Notes: a model not told the origin generated them from the sequence alone. A stretch of 64,000 bases of DNA from Simmondsia chinensis (GCA_018398585.1 JAGTTD010000009.1:16125193-16189192); one strand, 5' to 3'; shown: positions 1 through 11,833, counted from the stretch's first letter. Translations and numbers: made by a program.

Positions 1-598
1 CATAGGGAATAGGTATAGTCAAAGATAATCTCTACAAGACTACACACTTGATGTTTGATGTTCACTTTTAGAGAAGATGATTGTTTTTCCATTCGACTGA
101 AATTGTTCAAGATTTGTTTGTTATTCATATCAACATTCTTATTTATATTTTTTGGTTCACAAAATACCTCATTTCAAAAATTCTTGGAATTCATGTCAGA
201 ATATCATATTCTTTGCTTAATAGGCATAATTTGTGTTGGAAGCTAGATGTTTAGGAGACTAATTTTTGTGCTGCTTCACTTTGTTAAGCTCTTACCTGAC
301 CGTAAGCTCAAGACACTTTGCCAGTTGCCTTTGAAGAATCTTCCTGAAATAAAAGATGGCTATTCTCTTCTACTTGTGGTAATGGGAGGAATGCTTGAAG
401 CTCAGGTATCTCTGCCTTTTCCTTTGCAATTATTTGTAGATTCAGTACGCATGTTGAGCATATATATGATCTTCTGATTCTTTTCAATAGATCACGAATA
501 TAGGGAAAAAAAAAACATTTTTTCTTTTCGGGTTACAAAAAACACTAAAGGTTTCATAGGCACCAAAGTTATACTCAGATTTTGATCTCTCGCCCCCG

Positions 599-637
<39 letters not shown>
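599..637. repeat. Poly-C tract, 39 C
   Basis: An uninterrupted run of 39 cytosines follows CGCCCCCG in the spacer downstream of the first exon-like piece. It is one of four long C or G homopolymers in the window (others near 36621, 55931 and 57258). Such tracts can form i-motif or G-quadruplex structures, and their length is unreliable in assemblies. Confidence 0.97.
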
Positions 638-640
<3 letters not shown>

Positions 641-1250
641 TACAAGCATTGATGGTGGTGATTTGGGGCTAAGGTGTGTATGTAATGTGATCCGAGCCTT
701 GAGTTCGTGAGGCTCGAGACTCACGGCTCCGCTCCGCTCCGCTCAGTTGAGCTCAAACTTACTCGACGAGCTCCAATCTGAACTTGCCTTATTTAGGCTC
801 ATTTAAGCTTGATTTAGGCTCGCTTTTGCTTATCACTGCTCAAGCTTGGCTCAATTAGGCATGTTTATGCTGATACATAGTAACAAGGCAAGCTTATTTA
901 GGCTTGCGAGCCTCCAAGATCAAAAATCATGTTAGTTGCGGTTTATGGAACTCTCACAAAAATCATTTTAGTTTCCGGCTTCTACTTCAGCTTCAAACCA
1001 GAGAAGTAGTTTCTATTATTTAAAAACACTTTCCTCTCAAAGACAAATCCTCCTAAAATCTGAAAGAGGAAAAAGCACTTTACAAAAAGGAAGCTCGGCC
1101 AAACAGATCCTTGGATACTCCGTAGTTCTCTCTTGGAAGGTGCGTAACGTTAATCAGTTATTATACACATAGAATGTTTATTTGGCAACGATCCAGCAAC
1201 AACCGTGCAAAGCTGCGCAAGCTTTGTATAACCTCCCTTCCCTTTATGTT
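638..1250. other. No gene seen; GGCTC/GAGCT-rich short repeats
   Basis: This spacer holds no coding stretch. From about 700 to 910 it is full of short degenerate repeats built on GAGCTC, GGCTC and AGGCTCG, including a triple GCTCC at 727-743. I see no terminal repeats or tails that would make it a mobile element. Confidence 0.5.
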
Positions 1251-2845
1251 TTGTGGTTCATTATGTTATTACTTTTGTTGCTGAATCTGTCGTTTGTAAT
1301 ACCACAATGCTAGTATATCTTCTCTATTTGATGGGCCAGTCTATTTGTCTGAGTCACTTCCTACATTTTCAATTTCAGGCCGTGATGGTTGATGAGGTGG
1401 ACTCTTTTCTTTTCCACCCACACTTGGGTTTACCTGCGAAATATCATGTTGTGTCTCACCCACTATTTAATATTCCTACTTATTTATGGTCTCTTTCATA
1501 TCGTTTTGCATTTTACTTATGTATTGCTTTTCTGTGATAGGATTTCGTAATTCATGCATTTACAATAGTTATAAATAAATTTTGTTTTTTAAACAATTAG
1601 CAGGTAGTAGTTTTAGTAGTTAAGATTTGAGTGTTCCATAGAAAGCAGTAGTAGCAGCTACCTGTTTGACTGGCCATAAAGGCCTTGAGTTTGAAAGTTT
1701 GAAACCCGACTTCTCCACTCTTTGTATTATATTTCAATACAAGGTACAAAGTGTGTATATGCTTTATTCCCCATTTGAACTCAACAGACATTGCCATTTT
1801 GGGTGCCTTGTAAGGTTACAAAAACGGTTTTTAGGCCTTTTCCTAACACTGCAAGGTTTTGAGACACTTTGTTTCTTCACTGTCGCTGGTGCCATGTTTT
1901 TCACCTGTTTTATTTGAACTCTAGAATCTGTCCACGGTATTGTATATGGTTTTGCAACTTTCTAAGTTTTGACCTGTGACATATACTCTTTCAATATACA
2001 AGGCGTTAATAGAGCATTTCCTTTTGTTTCAGGCGATGAGGGCGAAGAAATCGTTGAAGTTCAGATAACTATGCTTTTCCAGCTGGTATGTTGACATGTT
2101 CCCATCGAGTCTATCAATAGTGGAGTCACAATGACCCAATCTGACCTGGCCTCGGCCGACCTAGTAGTCTTTATATGATTCCCCTTTTTTTGGAGCTATG
2201 ATCCCATTTGTTTTTTGATATGGAATTCCTCTGCTTTGACTAGAATTTCTTAATGGAAAACATTTCTTTCGGGGAAAATTTTCATCACCAAGTTATTTTC
2301 ACTGAAAATATTTGTTTCTCAAAAACTTTTTTTTATAACTAAAGAAAATAGTTTCATTTTATAATTATATATGAGATGGACCTTAGCCAAGTTGAGGCTT
2401 AAGTGAAGCACATAACATTACATTACAACGGAAAATGTTTCCCCATTTTGTTGAGGAGAAGTCAATTTTCCCTAAATAGAGGAGAATATTTTTCATATTT
2501 TGTGAGGGTTATGCAATAATGCAAAGAAACAATAGAATCAGAACCTGGGACTTACTGGTGCACTTAAAAGAAAGCATGTTACACTTAGTGATTGTTGCTA
2601 GGCACGTTGCTTGGCCTATTAGTTCATTTCCATGGGGAAATCTTTTGAATTACTTTGGTAAATGCTTTGACACAATCCATTGATCAATTTGAAATTGTCG
2701 TTTACGTGTTATGTACTGCCCTTTGTAGTTACATTGAGCTATTTCTACGGAATACAAATTTCTTTTTTTAAGTGTTATATTTGCAAAAAATTAAATAAAA
2801 TACGTGTTATCTACCAATGTTATTGTTGCTTTTATGCTTCTCAAA

Positions 2846-2985
2846 TTGGGGGACCTCGGACACAGCCTCCATTTAGGGTAGTGCCCTGAAGGGGCAAGGA
2901 TGCGTACATCCCACCCGCCCCAAACCCTGCATATGCAAGAGCCCTTAAGGCACTGGGTATGTTGTTGTTATTGTTGTTAATAAAA
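2846..2985 (-). repeat. Short dispersed TS-SINE-like repeat
   Basis: Read on the minus strand this begins with a CAACAACA-type stretch, then CCCAGTGCC, a G-rich segment, GATGTACGCATCCTTGCCCC and ends in GAGGCTG...CCGAGG. The same layout occurs at 43048-43170 (+) and, shortened, at 9392-9458 (-). It resembles a repeat I remember from asterid genomes and sometimes described as TS-SINE-like; the family name is from memory. Because both tandem units hold it at the same place, it inserted before the locus was duplicated. Confidence 0.65.
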
Positions 2986-3599
2986 TGTTATAGAATCATT
3001 AGTTTCCATGTCTTTGATAGTTTTTACTTATTTAACATGTAATATTTATAACTAGGTTTCAAGAAATGGTCATTCGTACTATTGTATAACGGCTAATTGT
3101 GGAATTGGTAGCTCAAAATATGTTTCATAGTAGCTGTTATACTATGTAACAACCTTTCTCTGATTCTTATGGGTTTACAATTGGATTTAATTTCCAATAA
3201 TGTTTACTTCATTTGCGTATGTTGTTAAATTATTTGAGTTCTCCGTGTATAGGCCCACCTCAAATGGATATCATGTTGTGCTTGTGCATGAAGCTGTAGT
3301 TTTAAGTCCTAAATGAAATTTTAAAATGAAAGATTAGTCATCTATTCTTGTCTGCATCATGCAGGTATGTCTTTAACTAATCCGTTGATGCTTACTGTAA
3401 TAATTCCCCAAGGCCAAATAACATTTGACCATTTGATTATTTTATTGGAGATTAATGGACAACGGTTGCAAATGTTGGCCCCTCAACTTCTCCTTGATTG
3501 GGTTCATGCTAGTTATTTTCTTATAATGTCATTTTGTAAACAAAGAAACAATTTGGCTATTGGTTCATCTTATGCTTTGTTGTGATGGTTTGAGATATT

Positions 3600-6370
3600 A
3601 TGTGTTGATTTTTTTAGACAATTAGGTTTTGCTAAGGCGGATAAGTTAGGCTGATGGACAAAGTTTTGCATCCTTGAGCTCCACTATGAAATTTTTTACC
3701 ACTTTGCATACATTTGTTATTGTTTCATTTGTTTGTCTTTGTTTTACACCAAAAGACTCCTGATTTGGTTGACATTTTCAAATGAGTGGCTGCAGGTTCA
3801 AGTACGTTATGTTTGCTGTAAGACTTGTCTTAATCATACCCTTGGTGTTCGCATTTTGATTCCTATAATCTTGTCTTATGTTTTTTTTAGGTATTATGTA
3901 CTGTAGTGATCATTATGTAATGTATTTGGCCTAAACATTACTTGATTGGCGAATATTCAGCAATACCTTTGAAAACCACAAGATATATACAATACATTTT
4001 ACATGATAGAAAAGCCTTTGGTTAATGGTGTCGTAAGTTCAATCTCTTTAGCCTCAACATGCTTAATTGCTAGAAAATGTATACATGTTAAAAGTTATTG
4101 AAGGATGTATTATTTCCAATAGCTTTAACTCGATAATTGTGACTTGTTATGTGATGCCTGTGATACCCGATTTTTTGCTATCATGTCCCAGACCATAAGC
4201 ACTGATTTGGTTTCCTGATTTCAAAAGCCACCAAACCGTACCATTGTCTGCTTAGGAGAAGGAAATTGTAATTGGTCTTGGTTATATGTTTTTTGTGGGA
4301 AACCATCTATCATATAAAACATGCTTTTGTGGATTTCGGATTCATTTTCTAGTTTCCCTTTTCTTTTCTATTTAGTTCCTTTTATTTGGTTCGATATTCA
4401 TGTACATTGCTCATTCTTTCCTCTTTTCGTGGTATGTTCAGTCGATGACATCACTCATAGTTCTGTTTTTGATTTTGTACCTACGATTTATCATTCCATT
4501 GGTGCATCATGGTGTTAGTTTTATGGATTTGGAGGTTGGCAGGCATAAATGTTTTATAGCTTAAAATGTGCTCAAAATTGCTACTCAATTGCTCAATTAA
4601 GTAGCTTGAGGCTCTTGTTTTGGCCCAAGATTGTGTAATAGTGATTCTAGTTATGCCTATTTTGAGAATTTCACTACAACTTTGTGTTTTGAATTTTTTT
4701 TTTCTTCATGTCAAGATTGTTTAGTGTGATTGAGTTAAAAATAAAGGAAGTTATTAGCAGGGCAAAAATTATTATTTTCAAAGCAATGATGTGACTTACA
4801 AAAAACAATGAGAGCCATAAAATTGTCTTGAAAACAATGATCTTGCTTTGGCAATAACAAATTTTCCCTATCAATAACATTACCTAAAATAAAATATAGG
4901 TTTGGGAAGGACGAAATGATTTGGAACTTGTCAATGCAAGAATCCACTAATTTATTGAGCATGGCAGTCATCTGGTTGTCCTTCTTTCTTTCTTAACTAC
5001 CATAAAAGCAAAGCAGTTAAAATCCTAGAGGGATCATTTTTCATTAGGCTGAAAGTCTAATTTGAATTGGAAGCATGGCAGGCGTTTAGGTAATATCTTT
5101 CATATCTTCTTCTCTAAGTGGTTCACCTTAAAATTTAAACCTGTCAGTTAGCTAATGAAACAACTATGCAAATAGTAGAAGCATATTTCTAATGTTGATT
5201 TATGCTTAATTATATGCAAAAACCCTATTACTCTAGATCTCTTGTTAGTGTTCAGTACATAATTAGATCCAATAATATATGACTTTTTGATATTTAGTTA
5301 CGATATTTATGGCATGGAATCAAATTGTGGTTTTGTAGGCTATTTGGTGGCGTGTGCAGTGTTGTGGATGTTTTGTAATGGTTTTTATTGGAATTGGATT
5401 TAGTGCTCGTGAATGGTTGCTTCAGTTGCACTTAATGTGAAATTGCCTGTGCTTTCTTCTATTCCCTAAACCCTTATGTGGATTTTGTGTTGATGTAACG
5501 AAAGATGTCAAGTAATTGATGAAATCCTTGGAATCAAATCACAGTTTGAGTCATGTAATAAGATTTATGTGAATCTTTTGGACTGTTCTTTTATACTTCA
5601 AAAAAAAAAAAAAACCTGTATTCATGGTGTTCTTTTGGTTCTCCTTTTGCAAATCAATGTCGTGCCAGTTATGATTATCGCTAAAAGAGTGCACACTTGA
5701 TTTTTGGAGCTCTTTTTTGAGATGAGATGATTTGTGTTATTTTTGTGTGGTACTATTACAGGTTTGTTCCTTTTAGGTAATTGATATGATACAATGCATT
5801 AGAGTGCAACGATGAGATTTAAATAAAAAGCGAGAATGAGATAACAATGATACATTAACCAGTTCCAAGACCACACCTAGAGCCATGGAAAGCTTCGAGT
5901 CTTCATCATAGAGCCCAGAAATACCCTTAAACACAATTATGTTGCTCTAAACTTCGGATGCCGCAAAAATTACAGATATCACTGTGAAATTTTTATTTCC
6001 CTTTGTTTTGTCCTTATCGCATCTTATTAGGTTGTATTTTTATACGAGTTGCTCATTCAAGCCTTTTATACATGATTTGTTCATTTGTTGTATGACGAAT
6101 ACATTCTAATTCTGTTTTAGGGCTTTTCATGTAATGAAGAATTTTTTGTTCCATACGATTGGCCTGTGTTTGTGTCATCTTTGTGGATTTGCTCACATGG
6201 ACACACTTCTTGTGGAATCTCTGTTGTATTTTGAGTTGGTCTTGAGATTTTAGAGGCTTAAAGTAAGCTTCTATTAGTGGATGGTCTATTTTTTCACTTA
6301 CACTCTATGCTGGGGAAAATGATCCCTCTATAACCCATTGAGTTGCCTGATTTTCTTGTCATTATTATAA
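3600..6370. other. No gene seen; AT-rich intergenic or intronic DNA
   Basis: No credible coding exon, LTR or tRNA. The sequence is AT-rich with short homopolymers (for example A14 near 5600). Scattered open frames of 60-80 codons have no conserved motif and disagree in strand and phase, so I treat them as chance. Confidence 0.5.
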
Positions 6371-6740
6371 TATTGGTGCCTTCGATTTGACTTTTGCCTT
6401 AAAAACAACAAATTTTCCTTACTTTTAAAACCAAACTCTTAATCCCTACAACAATTTCTTATGACTAATTTGCCCCTTAAAAGTAAGGGATTAAGTGTTT
6501 GATTTTATCTTTGGAAGAGAATTTTATGTTTTTAGGCAAAAGTTAGGAGTTTTTATGTTTTTAGGAAAAAAATAGGTTTTATATATTTAGACAAAAGGAT
6601 TATTATAATTAGCTATAGTAATGACATTATAAGTTTAGAATATGAAAAAATATTTTTGAAATTTTCATAAAAAATATTAAATGATAAAATATAATATTTT
6701 TTGTTTAAAATTAGATTTATAAATTTAAAATTTAAAAAAT
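6370..6740. mobile_element. AT-rich MITE-like repeat, partial copy
   Basis: This segment contains TTGACTTTTGCCTTAAAAAC, a TAATCCCTACAACAATTTCTTATGAC-like core, GGGATTAAGTGTTTGATTTTAT and TTTTTAGGCAAAAGT. The same series in the same order lies at 17325-17500, and related blocks lie at 18668-19273. I take it as a third member of one small AT-rich inverted-repeat family. Its right arm is not clear here, so this copy may be truncated. Confidence 0.5.
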
Positions 6741-7125
6741 GATGAAACTAAAAATTTGGATACAAATTAGGGAAAAATATTTTTTTTGTACAAACTTTGA
6801 AAGAAATTTAATAATAGTGAGGGAGTGTTACTATTCCTTCCATCTCCCTTCGAATGAAGGCGACGGCCCATCGTGCAAGGTCATTATCCATGGCAGCCGC
6901 ATCATCTTCAAGCATGCTGATGTTGCCGTGCCTATTGGCGCCCCACTCTTCTTTGAAAACTCTGCATCCTCCCAACCACCCACTGAACTCCATATAGTCG
7001 GTGTATACTATGCGCATATTTCTACAACTATTAATACAAGTAACCGTTACATTGTTCGGCAATCATTCTGCTCTCCTCTCTTCGATGAACTGCTACTTGT
7101 GAGGAGATCACTCACAAGATGTTAG
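6739..7125 (+). CDS. Orphan ORF in a GC-richer island (unidentified)
   Basis: A 128-codon frame on the plus strand starts inside AT-rich repeat sequence and runs through a GC-richer island (6840-7080). An 84-codon frame lies antisense to it (6808-7062), so strand is uncertain. The better-composed part reads EGDGPSCKVIIHGSRII and GAPLFFENSASSQPP. I recognise no domain, signal peptide or membrane segment. The abrupt composition change suggests a displaced exon of a host gene. The end of the frame overlaps a repeat (GATGAACTGCTACTTGTG) related to the minisatellite that follows, which weakens the case for a real protein. Confidence 0.25.
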   Translation: MMKLKIWIQIREKYFFCTNFERNLIIVRECYYSFHLPSNEGDGPSCKVIIHGSRIIFKHADVAVPIGAPLFFENSASSQPPTELHIVGVYYAHISTTINTSNRYIVRQSFCSPLFDELLLVRRSLTRC

Positions 7126-7202
7126 GGTTTTATATAGTCGGCAAAAGGCGGGAAGATCCGACTGTCCATCTCTCTCTCTCTATCAGTTAAATGTTCTTCC
7201 AT

Positions 7203-7510
7203 GATGCTTTGCTATTTGTTTCACATTGATGATGATGATGATGATTTTTCTAGTTTCCTTTGAATTTCAATCCACTTTTGCTGATATTAGGGTTTCATAT
7301 AGTCTGAGTTTCATGATTTTTCTTCAATGCTTTGCTACTTGTTTCATCATTGATGACGATGATGAGTTTTCTATTTTCCTTTGAATTTTAATCGACTTCT
7401 ACTTTTATTAGCATTTCATATAGTCTGAGTTTCATAATATTAGGGTTTCATGATTTTTATTCGATGAATTGCTACTTGTTTCACCATTGATGATGATGAT
7501 TTTTATTCAG
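7203..7510. repeat. Imperfect ~125-bp tandem repeat with GAT microsatellites
   Basis: Three copies of a unit begin near 7204, 7328 and 7466. Each has TGC(T/A)TTGCTA(T/C)TTGTTTCA, a short ATTGATGATGATG run, TTTCCTTTGAATTT and, in the first two, TTTCATATAGTCTGAGTTTCATG. A weaker half-copy precedes them at 7083-7135. The array ends at TTTATTCAG (about 7509), which could serve as a splice acceptor for the following open stretch AACAGTGCTTCTGC. Confidence 0.65.
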
Positions 7511-7559
7511 AACAGTGCTTCTGCAAAAATTGCATCAAAAAAGCAGTTTATCACAGCTC

Positions 7560-7860
7560 AATGCACTTGTGGGGAAAACCTGTATGAACTTTTTTTTGGC
7601 TAAGGTTCTTTCTTAAAGAAGCAATAGTGTCCTATAGTGTTCTTGTTAACATTCATGCTTATGACATTTGTATTCAATTACTAATATCCGGGGCTTGTAT
7701 GACTCTGAAATCTAATAAAACCAACAAAGAAAATCAAAGAAGATTCATTAGAACATGTGGAATGGATTCGCGACTTCTATCGGCTCTTCTAACCGTAAGT
7801 TTATTGATATTTCGGTCATCTATTTGGTACTATCGATCTCTGGTGTGACATTTTTATAAA
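7560..7860 (+). pseudogene. Duplicated exon-like segment (first copy)
   Basis: The stretch containing GAACATGTGGAATGGATTCG followed by TTCTAACCGTAAGTTTATTG is repeated at 10501-10570. The GTAAGT is a good donor. In the second copy the frame reading KIKEEDSLEHVECIHDFYQLF is open for about 30 codons; in the first copy part of that frame is lost through a deletion of about 27 bases (GCAACAAAG... to AAAATC). This fits an exon of the same unidentified gene as the pieces at 2033 and 3367, degraded independently in the two units. Confidence 0.35.
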
Positions 7861-8057
7861 TGTGACTGGCACCCTGCAGTGGATCAAGATGATTCTGTAG
7901 CTGTATGTGGTATTTGTATCTTACTTTGGTTTAAGGGGGTGACAGACTCTTAACATAGGATGTGTTCGGCAAAAATAGCAGTAGCGATTAGCAGTTAGTA
8001 GTTTCAGTAGTTAAGAATTGAGTATTTTATTGAAAGAAGTAGTAACAGGTACCTTTT

Positions 8058-8207
8058 TTTTAATTTAAAAAAGAAATTATATTAAGAGAAAAAGAATGTA
8101 CAAATGGTTAAGATGGGTAGCTTGCCCCAATCAACCGTCGTGATTACTGAATGATTGATTCCAATTCTTATAAGATACCTTCAAAACTAAATTATATTTA
8201 GGTAGTG
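8058..8207 (-). mobile_element. Short LINE-like 3' end inserted in unit 2
   Basis: Unit 2 has about 150 bp here that units 1 and 3 lack. The insert starts with poly-T on the plus strand, so a poly-A tail on minus. It is flanked by AGTAACAGGTACCT on the left and GGTAGTGGGTACCT on the right, an imperfect direct repeat as expected for target-primed insertion. It carries no ORF. I read it as a severely 5'-truncated LINE or a SINE tail. Confidence 0.5.
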
Positions 8208-9391
8208 GGTACCTGTTTGACTGGCTAAAGAGGCCTTGAGTTTGAAAGTCTTAAACTGGACTTTTCCATTCTTTGTATTATATTTTAGTACATGGTACAA
8301 AGTGTGCATATGCTCTATTCCCCATTTAAACCCAACAAACATTCCAATTCCGAGTGCCTTGTTAGAGTACAAGACCATTCCGAGGCCTTTTCCTAACACT
8401 GTAAGCTTTTGAGACACTTTGTTCCGTCACTGTCACTGATGTCATGTTTTTACCCCGTGCTATTTGAACTCTATAATCTCTCCATTGTATTGTTGTATGG
8501 TTTGGTAAGTTTCCAGGCTTTGACCCATGACATATACTCTTTCGCTATACAGGGCGTTAATAGAGCATTTCCTTTCATTTCCGGCGAAGAGGCTGATGAA
8601 ATTGTTGAAGTTTAGACACCTATGCTTCTTCAGCTAATATATTGACATGTTCCTCTCGGATTTATCACTAGTGGTGGCCAATCGGCCGGGTCAAAATGAC
8701 CCAATCCGACCCTGCCTCGGTCGACCTAGTAATCTTTATATGATTCCAAATTTTTTTTTTTTTTGGAGCTACGATTCCATTTGTTTTTTGATATAGAATT
8801 CTTTCGCTTCGACTAGGATTTCTTAAAGGAAACATTTCTTTTAGGGAAAAATTTTCATCACAAGTTATTTTCACTAAAAATATTTGTTTATGAAAAACTT
8901 GTTTTTATTGCCAAAGAAAATAATTTTATTTTATAATAATGTATGAGATTCACCTTAGCCAAGTTGAGGCTTACGTGAAGCATATAACATTACATTATAA
9001 TGGTAGGGGAAGTCAGTTTTCCCTCAATGGAGAACATGTTTCATATTTTGTGAGGATTATGAAATTATGCGAAGAAACAAAAAAATTTGGATCGAGGACT
9101 GTGCACTTAAAAGAAAGCATGTTACACTTAGTGATGGTTGTTAGGCACGTTGCTTTTGGCCTATCAGTTCATTTCCATGGGGAAATCTTTTGAATTACTT
9201 TGGTGAATGCTTCGAAATAATCCGTTGATCAATTTGAAATTGTTGTCTGTGTGTTATGTGCTACCCTTTGCAATCATACTGAGCTATTTTGAGGGAATAA
9301 AAATTTCTTTTTTGAAGTGTTATATTTGCAAAAGATTAAATAAAATACGTGTTATGTACTGATGTAATTGTTGCTTTTATGCTTCTCAGAT

Positions 9392-9458
9392 TGGGGGACC
9401 TCGGACATAGCCTCTCTTTAGAGTAGCACCCTGAAAGGGTAAGGCTGCGTACATCTCC
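9392..9458 (-). repeat. Truncated TS-SINE-like repeat
   Basis: This keeps the GGGGGACCTCGGACATAGCCTC to GGCTGCGTACATC part of the repeat at 2846-2985 but lacks the CCCAGTG...CAACAACAACA end. The missing part was deleted after duplication of the locus. Confidence 0.6.
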
Positions 9459-10748
9459 AATAATAAAATGGTATAGAATCTTTAGTTTTCACATCTTTGA
9501 TAGTTTTTACTTATTTAACATGTAATATTTATAATTATGTTTCAAGAAATATTCATTTGTACCATCGTATAACGGCTTTTTTCTCAATTGGTAGCTCAAA
9601 ATATGTTTCATAATAGCTGTTATCCTATGTAACAACCTTTCTTTGATTCCTATGGGTTTACAATTGGAATTAATTTCCAAGAATGTTTACTTCATCTGTG
9701 TATGTTAAATTATTTGAGTTCTCCTTGTATAGGCCCACCGGCTTAAATGAATATCACATTGTGCTTGTGCACGAAGCTGTAGTTTTAAGTCCTAAACATG
9801 ATTTTAAAATGAAAGATTAGTCATCTATTCTTGTCTGCATCGTGCAGGTAATGTCTTTAACTAATCCGTTAATGCTAACTGTAATGATTCCACAAGGCCA
9901 AACTGCATTTGACCATTTGATTATTTTATTGGAGATTGATGGACAGCCATTGCAGACATTGTTCCCTCAACTTGCCTTAATTGGAGCCATACCTAATTGT
10001 TTTATTATAATGTCATTTAGAAACAAAGAAACATTTTGGCTTCTGGTCCATCTTGTGCTTTTAGAGATTTTGAGAAGAGTAAACAGAAGTGGTTTATGGA
10101 AGTTAGACATTTAAACTTTTCTAGGAGCAAACAATTGAAAGCTCACTTCAGATGTTCTTTTTTTGATAGATTTCCTTTTTGTCTTTCAAATACATGCTGT
10201 CTCTACATTATGTGCTTTCTTACTTGGGGTTTTGTATGCTGATTTATTATCAACTGTTTAGCGCTAGTTTTTGTTTGAATAACTTTTATGCATTTGTGGG
10301 AAAAGCCTGTTACTCCAAATGAACTTTTTCTTCGCTGAGGTTCTTTGATAAAGAAATAGTAGTGTCATATAGTGTTCTTCTTAACATTCTTGCTTATGAC
10401 ATTTGTCTTCAGATACTGATATCTGGGGCTAGTGTGACTCCGAAATTCAATTAAAGCAACAAAGCCAAGCCCAACAAAGCTTCGAAGCAGAAAATCAAAG
10501 AAGAAGATTCATTAGAACATGTGGAATGCATTCACGACTTCTATCAGCTCTTCTAACCGTAAGTTTATTGATATTTTGGTCATCTATTTGGTAATATTGA
10601 TCTTTGGAGTGACATTTTTTTAAATGTGACTGGCACCCTGCATTGGATCAAGATGATTCCATAGCTGAATGTAGTATTTTCTATTTTACTTTGTTTAAGG
10701 GGGTGACAAATTCTTAACATAGGCTGTATTTGGTAAAAATAGCAGTAA

Positions 10749-11580
10749 CAATTAGCAGTTAGTAGTTTCAGTAGTTAAGATTTGAGTATTCCGTAGAAAG
10801 AAGCAGTAGCAGCTACCTGTTTGACTGGCTACAGAGGCCTTGGGTTTGAGAGTTTGAAAGTTTGAAACCCGACTTCTCCACTCTTTGTATTATACTTCAA
10901 TACAAGGTACAAAGTGTGTATATGCTCTATTCCCCATTTTAACTCAACAGACATTGCCATTCTGGGTGCCTTGTTAGAGTACAAAACGGTTCTTGGGCCT
11001 TCTCCTAACATTGTAAGGTTTTGAGACACTTTGTTTCTTCACTGTCGTTGGTGCCATGTTTTTCACCTGTTCTATTTGAACTCTAGAATCTATCCACGGT
11101 ATTGTATATGGTTTTGCAACTTTCTAAGTTTTGACCTGTGACATATACTCTTTCAATATACAAGGCGTTAATAGAGCATTTCCTTTCTTTTAGGCGATGA
11201 GGCTGATCAAATCATTGAAGTTCAGACACATATCTTTTCCAGCTTGTACGTTGACATGTTCCTATCGAATTTATCACAAGTGGTGACTAATCAGTTGGGT
11301 CATAATGACCCAACCCAGCCCAGAACTTGTCGACCCAGTAATCTTTATATGATTGCAATTTTTTTTTTTTTTGGAGCTACAATTTCATTTGTTTTTTGGT
11401 ATAGAATTCCTTTGCTTTGACTAGAATTTCTTAATGGAGAGCATTTCTTTCGGGAAAAAATTTCATCGCAAGTTATTTTCACTAAAAATATTTGTTTTTC
11501 TCAAATACTTGTTTTTATAGATGAAGACAATAGTTTTATTTTACAATTATATATGAGATTCACCTTAGCCAAGTTGAGGC
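10749..11580 (+). repeat. Tandem genic repeat, unit 3 (truncated)
   Basis: The start of the unit is repeated a third time. It includes the TAGCAG-rich opening, the segment with CTCTATTCCCCATTTTAACTC, and the 53-bp exon near 11195-11247 preceded by TTTTAG. Similarity to unit 1 stops at about 11580 (CAAGTTGAGGCTTAA), where a GGGTC-rich sequence begins. The remaining exons are absent. Confidence 0.7.
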
Positions 11581-11589
11581 TTAACTTAA

Positions 11590-11833
11590 TAGGTGCCCCT
11601 ACATAGAGGTGGCACTCGAGTCGTTTGGGTCGAGTCCGGGTGAACCAATTCGGGTTTGGGTCATTTCGGGCTTATAATAAACTCGGGTCGGGTCGGGTCG
11701 GGCTGGGGTCGAACCGTTCAGGCTCGGGTCACATTCAGGTTTTACCTGTATGATGGTCAGGTTTGGCTCAGATCAAGTTATTTCGAGTTCGGGTCACTTT
11801 AATTTTGAGTGGTCTTGGGTTTGGGTCAATCTT
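11590..11833. repeat. CGGGTC/GGGTT-rich low-complexity sequence, left part
   Basis: A quarter kilobase of degenerate GGGTC, CGGGT and TCGGG repeats (for example TCGGGTCGGGTCGGGCTGGG near 11690). The copia element at 11834 inserted into it, and the same type of sequence resumes at 17051 (ATCTTGGGTTATGTC). No coding content. Confidence 0.7.

Larger units (their letters stand above)
230..3590 (+). pseudogene. Exon-like pieces of an unidentified plant gene (unit 1)
   Basis: I do not recognise this gene. Several short open stretches look like exons. One ends at 405 (in-frame ...MGGMLEAQ) right before a GT donor at 406. One starts at 1379 after a good TTTCAG acceptor and reads AVMVDEVDSFLFHPHLGLP. 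One spans 2033-2085, bounded by TTTCAG and GTATGT, and reads xDEGEEIVEVQITMLFQL. One starts after GCAG at 3364 and reads MSLTNPLMLTVIIPQGQ. The last two recur in diverged form near 8583 and 9849, and the 2033 exon again near 11195, so they are parts of a duplicated locus. Between them lie long AT-rich intron-like sequences. No family is claimed. The locus could be a real gene continuing left of the window, or a degraded copy; the scarcity of linked open exons favours a remnant. Confidence 0.35.
1595..7975 (+). repeat. Tandem genic repeat, unit 1 (opened by extra sequence)
   Basis: This unit begins with a stretch rich in TAGCAG/TAGTAG (1595-1665) followed by TACCTGTTTGACTGGC, and the same order recurs at about 7985-8225 and 10749-10830. 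Its left part (1595 to about 3590) aligns by eye with 7985-10020. Its right part (about 7560-7975, containing GAACATGTGGAATGGATTCG) aligns with 10280-10735. Between 3590 and 7560 unit 1 carries about 4 kb with no counterpart in unit 2, including an AT-rich repeat and a small minisatellite. Copies differ by many substitutions and small indels, so the duplication is old. Confidence 0.7.
7985..10735 (+). repeat. Tandem genic repeat, unit 2
   Basis: This is the most compact unit, about 2.75 kb, and it defines the period of the array. It holds the counterpart of the 53-bp exon (8583-8635, here with its AG acceptor changed to CG and an in-frame TAG after ...EIVEV), the MSLTNPLML exon (ATG at 9851, open for 90 codons) and the KIKEEDSLEH exon near 10480. 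The loss of an acceptor and the stop indicate that this copy cannot make the original protein. A shortened copy of the TS-SINE-like repeat sits at the place expected from unit 1. Confidence 0.7.
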
